A stretch of DNA of 6,694 nucleotides, taken from contig JAHKKJ010000202.1 of assembly GCA_020027655.1 (NCBI GenBank), forward strand, positions 1-6,694, read 5' to 3'. The DNA comes from Deltaproteobacteria bacterium (GTDB lineage: Bacteria > Desulfobacterota > Binatia > UBA9968). The position numbers were made by a program, and so were the translations under genes. Below, one piece after another: positions 1 to 5,996 of the stretch. Every line of letters begins with the position of its first letter. The first letter of the stretch is position 1. Under the pieces are notes generated by a model. That model saw only the letters and a program-made list of their open reading frames with translations, did no database searches and had not been told where the DNA came from.

Positions 1-1
1 C

Positions 2-1036
2 GTCGCGGTCTTTTTTGGAGCGCTGATCTATCTGGGATTGGTTGAGCACGGGTTTCCCCAGTCGCTATTTTACCAAGGCAAGACCATTACCGTTGTTCAG
101 ATCGTTGGTGCCGGCGGAACCGGCGACATGCGGCGCAGAGCTCTTTTTCCTTTTTTGCAAAAATACATTCCAGGCAACCCGACCATTGTTTCCGATTACA
201 TGCCCGGCGGCGGCGGGCGAAAGGCGGCAAATTATGTTTACCGTAGCGCTCGTCCTGACGGCTTGACCATCGGCGGCATGTCGGCCTCTCTGGTGACCAA
301 CGCGGTTCTGGATACTGGCGGCGTTCAATACGACCTCGACAAATTTATTTATCTCGGCTCCCCGGTCAGTGTCTTTCACTATATTTTCCTCACCCGCAGC
401 GAAGCGGGTTTGAGCAGTCTGGACAAGCTCCGCTCCACACCGGGAGTGCGCATCGGCGCCCAGGAAGTCGGCCATGACGTTTATATTAGCGCGCGGGTGT
501 TCGCCTATCTCATGGGCTTGAAGGAGCCGAGATTCGTTCTCGGTTACGGCGGACCCGAGATGGATGTCGCGCTCATGCGCGGTGAGATCGACGCTCGGGC
601 CGCCTCGTCGGAAACCTTGACCGTGCGCAACGCCGAATGGATCGAAAAGAAACTTGTAGATATGCACGCGATCGTCGAAGTTCCGAAGGGAAACAAACCT
701 GCGGCATTCGCGCGCCTGCCCGAGTTGGAAACTTTCGCCACGTCGGACAGGGAGCGCAAACTCGTCACGATGTACCGCACCTTTCGCCTGATCGGCACAC
801 CCTACATCTTGCCGCCGGGAACTCCCCAGGCGCAGGTACAGATTCTTCGCGAGGCGATGAGGAAAGCCTACCAGGATCCCGAATTCCACAAAGAATTCAA
901 AAGGCTCTCAGGTTTTGAAGCATCGCCGATCACGCCGGAAGAGATGGAGAAAGCGATTCGAGAGCTACCGCGTGACAAAGAGATCGTCGAGCTATTCAAA
1001 AAGCTCTCGGGCCCGGATCCATTACCGGCCCGCTAA
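2..1036 (+). CDS. TctC/Bug-family solute-binding protein, 5' end outside window
   Basis: This is a periplasmic solute-binding receptor of the tripartite tricarboxylate transporter type (TctC, also called Bug proteins), which capture carboxylates or other small organic molecules and normally hand them to TctA/TctB membrane proteins. The frame is open from position 2, so the TTG at 38 is not a convincing start. The codons before it encode a hydrophobic run (VAVFFGALIYLG) that looks like the end of a signal peptide or anchor, and the true start lies upstream of the window. About 344 residues are visible, near the full length of the family. Counting from position 2, the glycine-rich ligand-loop region GAGGTGD is at about residues 36-42 and the family-typical PGGGG followed by AANYVY at about 68-78. 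The C-terminal part has the usual helical PGTPQAQVQILREAM segment. No TctA or TctB gene is seen, so the ligand cannot be named. It converges on the amidohydrolase gene. Confidence 0.85.
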   Translation, partial: VAVFFGALIYLGLVEHGFPQSLFYQGKTITVVQIVGAGGTGDMRRRALFPFLQKYIPGNPTIVSDYMPGGGGRKAANYVYRSARPDGLTIGGMSASLVTNAVLDTGGVQYDLDKFIYLGSPVSVFHYIFLTRSEAGLSSLDKLRSTPGVRIGAQEVGHDVYISARVFAYLMGLKEPRFVLGYGGPEMDVALMRGEIDARAASSETLTVRNAEWIEKKLVDMHAIVEVPKGNKPAAFARLPELETFATSDRERKLVTMYRTFRLIGTPYILPPGTPQAQVQILREAMRKAYQDPEFHKEFKRLSGFEASPITPEEMEKAIRELPRDKEIVELFKKLSGPDPLPAR

Positions 1037-1118
1037 TACGCGGCAACCCATCGCCCCCACTGGCCAGAGGATTTAACCGGCTTCACTACCCCGTGCTGGT
1101 AGCGCTCGTACTTAAGGA

Positions 1119-1134
1119 TTCCACTTCGGTGGAA
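1119..1134. terminator. UUCG-type hairpin between convergent genes
   Basis: TTCCAC (1119-1124) and GTGGAA (1129-1134) form a perfect 6-bp stem closed by a TTCG loop, which read on the plus strand is the very stable cUUCGg tetraloop. Flanking GCTCG (1104-1108) and CGAGC (1135-1139) could extend it across a one-sided bulge. It lies in the 102-bp gap between two converging genes and begins just past the amidohydrolase stop codon, so a role in ending transcription or protecting the 3' end is reasonable. There is no T-run on either strand, so it is not a classical Rho-independent terminator. Confidence 0.35.
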
Positions 1135-1138
1135 CGAG

Positions 1139-1945
1139 CTAACTTATCTTCAGCAGCCGCTTGATGTTGCCGGACATGATCAGGCGGAGATCTTCGATCT
1201 TGAGCTTCAAGTGACGCTGCGCGTGCTTGACGATTTTCTCGATCTCCCAGTCCATCGGATTGAACGGAGTATCCGAGCCGTAGAGGACTCGATCGGGTCC
1301 GGCCCACGAAATAGACTCGCAGAAGAACGGCAACCATCCCACGCCCGAGCTGTCCATGTGAACGTTTTCACATTTCTTGGCGATCTCGACGACGTCTCTC
1401 ACGCCCTCAACCAATCCCGAATGGCCCATAATGATGGGCAGCTTGGGAAAATCTTTCGCTACTTCGCCGATCCGTTTCGGACTGGCGTCTTCTCCTAAGC
1501 CGCAGTGAAAAAGAACGGGAAGGCCGTGCTGCTGCGCCGCCTCCATAAGCGGGTAGACTTTCTCTTTGTCGTTGGCCGGACAATGTTCGATGAGCGGATG
1601 AATCTTGATCCCCTTGAGTCCGAGCTTGACCCCTTCCTCCAGAACCTGGAGCGTGTCCTTTGGCCCGTTGCCGGGGCTCAGCCTCATGAAACCATGAATA
1701 CGCGTGGGCTGCTGTTTCATCGCATTAGCAATATACTGATTGGTCTCGCGATAATCCGACGGCTCGCCGATACCGATGGCAAACGTGACGACGCCGTCTA
1801 CTCCAGCGTCGTCCATGGACTGCAGCATGTCCTCCGCCATGAATTTCATGATGGGGGGAATCTGGTGAATGGCAAGCTTCTTGCGCGCGCCCATGTGCGA
1901 GTGCGCATCGATGATCTCAATCTGTTCCCCTTCGACATTAATCAT
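1139..1945 (-). CDS. Amidohydrolase-2 family metal-dependent hydrolase
   Basis: This is a cytoplasmic TIM-barrel hydrolase or decarboxylase of the amidohydrolase-2 family, whose members include 2-amino-3-carboxymuconate-semialdehyde and resorcylate decarboxylases and lactone hydrolases. Of its 268 residues, the expected metal ligands are present: HxH at H15/H17 (IIDAHSH), H147 in LFHCG, H175 in IIMGHSG and D225 in LYGSDTPF. A lysine in GIKIHP (K114) sits at the strand where some relatives have a metal-bridging or catalytic lysine. No signal peptide is visible. The ATG at 1945 is preceded by GAGGAGGG (1957-1950) at a good distance, which fixes the start. It follows the ABC binding-protein gene on the same strand after 92 bp, so the two are plausibly co-transcribed and the hydrolase may act on the compound the binding protein captures. 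The exact substrate cannot be read from sequence. Confidence 0.85.
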   Translation of the reverse strand: MINVEGEQIEIIDAHSHMGARKKLAIHQIPPIMKFMAEDMLQSMDDAGVDGVVTFAIGIGEPSDYRETNQYIANAMKQQPTRIHGFMRLSPGNGPKDTLQVLEEGVKLGLKGIKIHPLIEHCPANDKEKVYPLMEAAQQHGLPVLFHCGLGEDASPKRIGEVAKDFPKLPIIMGHSGLVEGVRDVVEIAKKCENVHMDSSGVGWLPFFCESISWAGPDRVLYGSDTPFNPMDWEIEKIVKHAQRHLKLKIEDLRLIMSGNIKRLLKIS

Positions 1946-2037
1946 GGTTCCCTCCTCAAGCTGTTTTTATCTCCACTGAGACACACTACAAAATTTACCT
2001 GGTTTCTGGAACCACTATAGCGAAAAAAATCCTGCAA
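1946..2037 (-). other. Short spacer between binding-protein and hydrolase genes
   Basis: These 92 bp separate two same-strand genes. Read on the minus strand, the spacer has a run of seven T (2029-2023) about 8 nt after the binding-protein stop but no stable hairpin before it, so it is not a good terminator. A TATAGT hexamer (2019-2014) looks like a -10 box but has no matching -35 box at 16-18 nt. The parsimonious reading is one transcript covering both genes, possibly with weak internal initiation. Confidence 0.35.
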
Positions 2038-3009
2038 TCATCTCCAGCCCAATTCCTTCAACGCTTGTCTCAAGTAGCTCGTATCGACGTACTTTTCCGG
2101 ACTGGGGAGCGGTCCCTTCATTCCCGTCTGCTCTGCGTATATATCCACCACCGTTTTTATTCCATCCATTTCAATCTCCAGCTCCGGCGGCCACGCCTGG
2201 TAGGTAAGGTAGTAATCGAGTCCCCTCTCGGCGAGGCTGGGTGTGAGTTGAAATTCTTTGGCTAAGTATTCAACGGCAGCCTTCTTGTCCTGCTCGAACC
2301 ATTTCTTCGCCTGGAGAACGGCCTTCAAAAAACGAACGACTTGAGGCCGGTTTTTCTCCGCCCAACTGCGCCTTACCGAATAGGCCGAAAGCAGATAGGT
2401 GGGGAAAATATCCGCGATGCGCCCGATCACATTGAATCCTGCTTCTTGCGCCTGAAAAGCGTTGGGAACGGCTTGCATCGCCGCAGCAATCTGGCCGGCG
2501 CTCAGGGCCGCGAAAGACGAAGCGGTTCCGCCGACGTTGAGGAGCTTATAATCGCGAGGATACTCAAGGCCTTTAGTCTTGAGCGCCCGTCTAAGAACAA
2601 ATGCCGTCCCTGAAGTCAGAGTCGAAGCGCCGACGGTTGCGCCGCGCAGGTCTTCGTAGGTCTTATAATTTTTCCCGCCGATAAGCATGTGGGTGATCTT
2701 GCTGCTGGCGGCAATCATGGCCAGGTCCATCCCCTGTTCCACGGCGGCGATGGGACCGTCGTTCGCAACAAGGCCGACGGAGATCGATCCAGCGATCATC
2801 GCTTGCACGGCTGGGGCGGTGCCACGCATCAGCACAACTTCCACGTCCAGGCCCTCGCGCTCAAAATATTTCATTCGCCAGGGCGCCCAGAGATGACCGT
2901 AGCCGAGGACCTTGGAAGAAACCCCCACAGGAAACTTGATTCTCTCCTGAGTTAGTCCGGAGGCTGGAAGCAAAAACACGAGCAGAAGCACCGATAATGT
3001 TCGCTGCAT
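2038..3009 (-). CDS. ABC transporter substrate-binding protein, NMT1/SsuA-like
   Basis: This is a secreted periplasmic receptor of the NMT1/THI5-like, SsuA/TauA-type group, which binds small molecules such as sulfonates, nitrate, thiamine precursors or aromatic acids for an ABC importer. The protein has 323 residues, a normal length for the family. Residues 1-20 form a signal peptide (MQRTLSVLLLVFLLPASGLT) with likely cleavage near residue 20. The mature protein opens with RIKFPVGVSS, followed by LWAPWRMKYFEREGLDVEVV (41-60), the usual pattern of a fast-evolving ligand pocket next to a conserved FEREGLDVE helix-strand. YEDLRGATVGAST (118-130) is the typical second-lobe entry. The start is well supported: AGGAGGAGGT (3023-3014) lies 4 nt before the ATG. 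No ATPase or permease gene is nearby, so it is an orphan receptor here. The amidohydrolase gene follows it and may share its transcript and substrate. Confidence 0.88.
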   Translation of the reverse strand: MQRTLSVLLLVFLLPASGLTQERIKFPVGVSSKVLGYGHLWAPWRMKYFEREGLDVEVVLMRGTAPAVQAMIAGSISVGLVANDGPIAAVEQGMDLAMIAASSKITHMLIGGKNYKTYEDLRGATVGASTLTSGTAFVLRRALKTKGLEYPRDYKLLNVGGTASSFAALSAGQIAAAMQAVPNAFQAQEAGFNVIGRIADIFPTYLLSAYSVRRSWAEKNRPQVVRFLKAVLQAKKWFEQDKKAAVEYLAKEFQLTPSLAERGLDYYLTYQAWPPELEIEMDGIKTVVDIYAEQTGMKGPLPSPEKYVDTSYLRQALKELGWR

Positions 3010-3030
3010 AGCGACCTCCTCCTTCCCCTA

Positions 3031-3057
3031 ACGCCTCACGCCCTTTGCGTGAGGCGT
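3031..3057. repeat. Perfect 10-bp GC-rich inverted repeat
   Basis: ACGCCTCACG (3031-3040) is exactly repeated in inverted orientation as CGTGAGGCGT (3048-3057) around a 7-nt loop. It starts 21 bp upstream of the binding-protein ATG on the minus strand and would fold immediately before the Shine-Dalgarno sequence of that mRNA. It has no T-run, so it is not a terminator. It may be a dispersed intergenic palindrome or a leader structure that affects stability of the transcript. Confidence 0.75.
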
Positions 3058-3187
3058 CCGAGGCGGCTGCTGTTGCCTTTTAGCACGCGCCAAGAATGTT
3101 GGGAAGCGTGAGAATCTTGTAGACCGAGGAGTGAGCATCGGAGCGAGCGGGGACGGAAGTTCAAAGAGACAGGCAGTCTCGTCCACA

Positions 3188-3215
3188 TTGAACCTTGAAC
3201 GTTGAACCTTGAACT
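3188..3215. repeat. Four-unit heptamer tandem repeat TTGAACN
   Basis: Four contiguous 7-bp units follow one another: TTGAACC, TTGAACG, TTGAACC and TTGAACT. Only the seventh base varies. The unit is not a multiple of three and lies between genes, so it is a microsatellite-like intergenic element, not protein coding. Such heptameric repeats can vary in copy number by slippage. Confidence 0.9.
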
Positions 3216-3297
3216 CCTAACGGAGGCCCATTGCCCGCGACCGGAGAGGCTTGCTCCTCGGTCACTCCGTGAATAAATGCTGGATAGCACCTTTCGG

Positions 3298-4719
3298 TCA
3301 TCGCGAATCCAGCTGGCGTGCCAATTTCAAAAGCTTGGGTTTGATGGTTTCTCCCAACACCATCTGAGGCTCAGACGCGATGTGGCCTTCTTTCTTTTCC
3401 CATTCCGCGATCACAGGCTTCGCAAACTCAAACGCGTCGACGAAGGAATGGGTTTTGCGCAAAGCCTCATCGAAATAGGCTTTGCCAAAATAGGTCCATT
3501 CGGCCTCGTTGCTGCAACCGAAAGAGTTCTTGTCAACCGCCGAGGCTGCAATCACCAGCGTATTTTCATTCTTGAGTGGATTGACAAACCCACCGGAATA
3601 GCAGGCTGATACGATGATCACGCGATGCTTGATTCCCGATTCGTCCAGCAACTCCCGCAGCTTTGCAGGCTCCAGTTCCTGAAGTTGCAGTGGCCACAGA
3701 TCGAGGGCGAAGCGGTGCGTTTGCGATCCGTGGGAAGTAAGAAACAAAAAAAGCAGATCTTCATCCTTGTCCATGACCTCCGCCACGCGCATTAGCGATG
3801 CGCGTAGGCTGGTCACGCTCGCGACGGGTGAACTGGCGAGAGTCTTTCGATTGTTCACCAAACGGATGGTTTTACCGCCTGTGTCGAAGCGTTCCTGAAA
3901 TAGGCGACTCACGGCATTGATCTCCTTCATGAAGACATCCTGATCGGCGTAACCACCGATGCCGATGAAGTAAATGTCGATGACCCCGCGACGACCGGGC
4001 TTCACGGCGGCAAGTTCACGTTCGAGGACCTTGGGCTGTTCGTAGAACGCGTCCTCGTTAAGTCTCCTGTGGGCATAGGACGAGCCTGCTTCCTTGTCCT
4101 TCTTCACCTGTTGCCACAAACCGTGCTCACGATAAACGTGCGTGAAGGGCACGACAATCAATATTGCGCAGAGCCCGTAAGCCAACACCCGACGCGGGAT
4201 CGAAACCGATAGTAGATCCGCCGCCGTCTTTGCAGAGGCCATCGCGAGCCACACGGTAGGCGGGAGGTAGCCGCCGTAACTGACTATCTTGAGCAGCCGC
4301 TCGATATGAGGCGTGTACGCCGTTAGATATATTACACAGACCGCCACATCGATTGCCGCCGCGATCATCAGAAACGTTTGCAACAGCAACAGCGTCTGTT
4401 CGCCCTTACCGAGTAAATACGCCAGCGCAATGGACGCGAACATTATGATGGGCAGGTGGACCAACGCCAAGGGAACGGTGGCCCAGGCAACCTCTCCGTT
4501 TCCTCTTATCGACTGGATCTCATAGACAATGAACCAGCTGATGAGACCAAAGGCAGCAACCTGCCACCAGGCTACCGGAATGCGATCTTCCGGAACCGTG
4601 CGGAACGCGGCCAGCTTGAACGCGTTGACTAAGTTCGCCCTAAATGCTGCCACACTTAGGCCACTTCCTGGAGACGGGCCACTATCAATCGTTCCGATTT
4701 GCCATTCTTCTGTTGTCAA
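3298..4719 (-). CDS. Membrane-anchored peptidase C13 family protein
   Basis: This is a cysteine peptidase of the caspase-fold clan, family C13 (legumain and the GPI transamidase subunit GPI8 are eukaryotic relatives), attached to the inner membrane. Numbering from the upstream TTG at 4743, about five hydrophobic segments are seen at 59-77, 89-111, 117-143, 156-178 (weak) and 185-203, followed by a soluble domain from about 250 to 481. The catalytic His is H338 in LFLTSHGS and the catalytic Cys is C381 in VSACYSGGF, both intact. The later conserved stretches NSFGCSNEAEWTYFG and SEPQMVLGE match the proteobacterial C13 pattern. Positive charges (SIPRR) before the last segment suggest the peptidase domain faces the periplasm. 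I chose TTG at 4719 because GGAGGA (4734-4729) precedes it at about 9 nt; this gives 473 residues. The 4743 TTG lies inside a hairpin and has no ribosome site. The substrate is unknown. It is divergent from the exported methyltransferase gene. Confidence 0.87.
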   Translation of the reverse strand: MTTEEWQIGTIDSGPSPGSGLSVAAFRANLVNAFKLAAFRTVPEDRIPVAWWQVAAFGLISWFIVYEIQSIRGNGEVAWATVPLALVHLPIIMFASIALAYLLGKGEQTLLLLQTFLMIAAAIDVAVCVIYLTAYTPHIERLLKIVSYGGYLPPTVWLAMASAKTAADLLSVSIPRRVLAYGLCAILIVVPFTHVYREHGLWQQVKKDKEAGSSYAHRRLNEDAFYEQPKVLERELAAVKPGRRGVIDIYFIGIGGYADQDVFMKEINAVSRLFQERFDTGGKTIRLVNNRKTLASSPVASVTSLRASLMRVAEVMDKDEDLLFLFLTSHGSQTHRFALDLWPLQLQELEPAKLRELLDESGIKHRVIIVSACYSGGFVNPLKNENTLVIAASAVDKNSFGCSNEAEWTYFGKAYFDEALRKTHSFVDAFEFAKPVIAEWEKKEGHIASEPQMVLGETIKPKLLKLARQLDSR

Positions 4720-4740
4720 AGCTGCCGTTCCTCCCGTGAG

Positions 4741-4766
4741 CAAAGCTGGGGCTAACCCCAGCTTTG
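4741..4766 (-). promoter_or_regulatory. Perfect 11-bp hairpin at predicted 5' end of peptidase mRNA
   Basis: CAAAGCTGGGG (4741-4751) and CCCCAGCTTTG (4756-4766) pair perfectly around a 4-nt loop. The candidate minus-strand promoter would start transcription near 4764, so almost the whole stem would sit at the extreme 5' end of the peptidase message, leaving the GGAGGA ribosome site free just downstream. A 5'-terminal stem of this kind is known in other bacteria (for example ompA mRNA) to protect transcripts from decay. That role here is an inference. On either strand a clean T-run is lacking, so a terminator is less likely. Confidence 0.6.
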
Positions 4767-4770
4767 GCCT

Positions 4771-4799
4771 ATTTTATCATGGCTTCTCTAAGCTGACAC
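4771..4799 (-). promoter_or_regulatory. Candidate sigma70-type promoter for the C13 peptidase gene
   Basis: On the minus strand GTGTCA (4799-4794, 4 of 6 matches to TTGACA) is followed after 17 nt by TAAAAT (4776-4771, 5 of 6 matches to TATAAT). The predicted start is about 4764, giving a leader of roughly 45 nt before the TTG at 4719. Spacing and position are good, but the match is by eye only. Confidence 0.4.
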
Positions 4800-4908
4800 C
4801 GTGGCCGTCCCTTAGGCACTTACGTTTTTTTTAATTGTTTAACAGAACCACTTCAACAAAGTTTATCGCGTCCCTTCGACTTTGGGTGGTGAGCCGTCGA
4901 ACCACCGG

Positions 4909-4968
4909 ACGCCAAGAGCGCAAACTGACGAGCCTCGGTCCGTCACTTGGCGTACTTTGCGCTTTTTT
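4909..4968 (+). terminator. Terminator-like stem with T-run and alternative pairing (possible attenuator)
   Basis: AGCGCAAA (4917-4924) pairs with TTTGCGCT (4956-4963), which runs into six T (4963-4968). Inside it TGACG (4926-4930) pairs with CGTCA (4941-4945). This is a Rho-independent terminator shape on the plus strand. A competing stem is ACGCCAAG (4909-4916) with CTTGGCGT (4946-4953), sharing the same apical TGACG hairpin. No plus-strand gene lies upstream within reach, and the structure is 70 bp ahead of the methyltransferase ATG. It may therefore be a leader attenuator, or simply a dispersed palindromic repeat with T's by chance. Confidence 0.45.
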
Positions 4969-5038
4969 CTTGGGGTCTCTCCCTTTATGTTTGAGAGAAT
5001 GCTATTTTTAGGTTGATTCGACCACCGGGAGGCCAATC

Positions 5039-5860
5039 ATGAACACATTCTATTTTTTGCGCGCTTCGTTTTTAGCGCTCTGTTTATCTGTGATTCCGAC
5101 CAGTGCTTTCACGCAAGCGCAGCCCGCGCAGGAGTACAAGCCGGAAGTCGGCCAGGAAGGCAAAGACGTCGTGTGGGTGCCGACCCCGCAAGCGCTGGTG
5201 GACAAAATGCTGGATCTAGCCAAGGTGACGCCGAAAGATTACGTCATCGACCTCGGCTCCGGCGATGGCCGGACGGTGATCACCGCGGCCAAGCGCGGCG
5301 CCAAGGCGCACGGCATCGAGTACAACCCGGAGATGGTGGAGCTGTCGAAGCGCAATGCCGCAAAAGAAGGCGTCAGCGACAAAGCTACGTTCGCCAAGGC
5401 CGACCTGTTCGAAAGCGACTTCTCGCAGGCCCAGGTAATTACCATGTTCCTCCTATCGAGCATCAACATGAAACTGCGCCCGAAGATCCTCGATCTCAAA
5501 CCCGGCACCCGTATTGTTTCGAATACCTTCGACATGGGCGAATGGAAACCTGACGAGACTGCGAAGGTCAGTGGTTGCGAAAGTTGGTGCACGGCCCATC
5601 TGTGGATCGTGCCGGCGAAAGTGGGCGGCACATGGAAGTTGCCGCAAGGAGAGCTTAGCCTCAAACAGACTTTCCAAATGATTACCGGCACCCTCAGAAA
5701 CGGCAACGTTACTACGCCGATCTCAGGCAAGCTGAACGGCGATGAGATCAGTTTCACAGCCGGCGGCGCCCAATACACCGGCCGGGTGAACGGTAACACC
5801 ATCGATGGGACCGTCAAAGGCAGAAGTAGCAGCAAGTGGACCGCAACCCGCGGCGGCTAA
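5039..5860 (+). CDS. Exported class I SAM-dependent methyltransferase with C-terminal beta domain
   Basis: This encodes a class I (Rossmann-fold) methyltransferase carrying a signal peptide. Residues 1 to about 26 (MNTFYFLRASFLALCLSVIP, then TSAFTQ) have a hydrophobic core and a plausible cleavage site, so the mature enzyme is predicted in the periplasm. The SAM-binding motif I is VIDLGSGDGR (69-78). An acidic residue for the ribose is E94 in GIEYNP, and D122 in KADLFE is in the motif III position. The VWVPTP...MLDLA lead-in resembles the FAM173/ATPSC-KMT lysine methyltransferase group. C180 and C184 (SGCESWC) could form a disulfide outside the cytoplasm. After about residue 195, a glycine-rich beta-strand domain of some 78 residues (GTWKLPQGELSLKQ to SSKWTAT) is added. 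The start is fixed by GGGAGG six bases before the ATG. The substrate is unknown, and it is unclear how SAM would be supplied outside the cytoplasm. Confidence 0.85.
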   Translation: MNTFYFLRASFLALCLSVIPTSAFTQAQPAQEYKPEVGQEGKDVVWVPTPQALVDKMLDLAKVTPKDYVIDLGSGDGRTVITAAKRGAKAHGIEYNPEMVELSKRNAAKEGVSDKATFAKADLFESDFSQAQVITMFLLSSINMKLRPKILDLKPGTRIVSNTFDMGEWKPDETAKVSGCESWCTAHLWIVPAKVGGTWKLPQGELSLKQTFQMITGTLRNGNVTTPISGKLNGDEISFTAGGAQYTGRVNGNTIDGTVKGRSSSKWTATRGG

Positions 5861-5907
5861 CCGAGGCGCAGCCGCAACCTAATCTGATTGTATCGATCCA
5901 GAATAGA

Positions 5908-5996
5908 ACTCACCGCGGAGGCGCTGAGGGCGCAGAGTAAAGAGTTCTTGATTAAGAAATATTCCGCGCTATGAACTCTGCGTCACTGCGGTCGAG
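5908..5996. repeat. Imperfect palindromic intergenic repeat downstream of methyltransferase
   Basis: The left arm contains ACCGC (5912-5916) and CGCAGAG (5931-5937), then AGAGTTC. The right arm contains GAACTCTGCG (5973-5982) and GCGGT (5988-5992) in matching inverted order, with ACT/AGT at the outer ends. The right arm is about 10 nt shorter, so the stem has a bulge. The motif style (CGCGGAGGCGCTGAGGGCGC) is that of dispersed intergenic palindromes. Its right arm supplies the last codons and stop of the truncated binding-protein frame. Confidence 0.65.

Larger units (their letters stand above)
3010..3297. other. Repeat-rich intergenic gap, no gene seen
   Basis: The 288 bp between the C13 peptidase stop and the binding-protein start contain no convincing gene. 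An 84-codon minus-strand frame across most of it lacks a ribosome site and a recognisable protein pattern, and its codons are made of the palindromes and heptamers listed separately. Besides those, there is an imperfect 25-nt hairpin at 3239-3263 (GACCG paired with CGGTC, then GAG with CTC) and a small GAGAC/GTCTC palindrome near 3166-3180. The minus-strand promoter for the binding-protein operon should lie here but I could not identify it with confidence. Confidence 0.5.
4720..5038. other. Divergent intergenic region between peptidase and methyltransferase
   Basis: These 319 bp hold the upstream regions of two divergent genes and no coding sequence. From left to right are the peptidase leader hairpin and candidate promoter, an AT-rich tract around 4823-4845 containing a run of eight T that could serve as an upstream element, a GGTGGT/ACCACC hairpin (4885-4890 with 4901-4906), the terminator-like fold at 4909-4968, and a ribosome site GGGAGG (5027-5032) six bases before the methyltransferase ATG. 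I saw no convincing plus-strand -35/-10 pair. Confidence 0.55.

Noticed and set aside
38..40. TTG at 38 as the start of the TctC-like protein
   Set aside because: The frame continues open to the window edge and encodes a hydrophobic leader-like stretch, so the gene begins outside the window.
65..889. 274-codon minus-strand open frame opposite the TctC-like gene
   Set aside because: It mirrors the real gene, whose protein matches a known family, and has no domain-like sequence of its own.
1505..2020. 171-codon plus-strand open frame opposite the amidohydrolase
   Set aside because: It is antisense to a gene with complete catalytic motifs and a strong ribosome site, and its translation shows no recognisable family pattern.
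3188..3215. CRISPR-like array
   Set aside because: The units are 7 bp with no spacers, so this is a simple tandem repeat.
3036..3290. 84-codon minus-strand open frame in the gap
   Set aside because: Its codons are built from the intergenic palindromes and heptamer repeat, and there is no protein family signal.
4720..4743. TTG at 4743 as start of the peptidase
   Set aside because: It lies within the 11-bp hairpin and lacks a ribosome site, while GGAGGA inside its first codons is well placed for the TTG at 4719.
4741..4780. Rho-independent terminator on the plus strand
   Set aside because: The stem is strong but is followed by GGCCTATTTTATC instead of an uninterrupted T-run, and there is no plus-strand gene upstream of it for more than 3 kb.
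4881..4970. Possible riboswitch (c-di-GMP type I or a SAM/SAH class) ahead of the methyltransferase
   Set aside because: The GGTGGT/ACCACC hairpin followed by GGACGCCAAGAGCGCAAA superficially recalls GEMM-like GGACGCAAAG, but the GAAA tetraloop and the second conserved hairpin arm are missing, and no SAM or SAH class core is recognisable.
5239..5835. 198-codon minus-strand open frame opposite the methyltransferase
   Set aside because: It is a shadow of the methyltransferase gene with no motif and no ribosome site of note.
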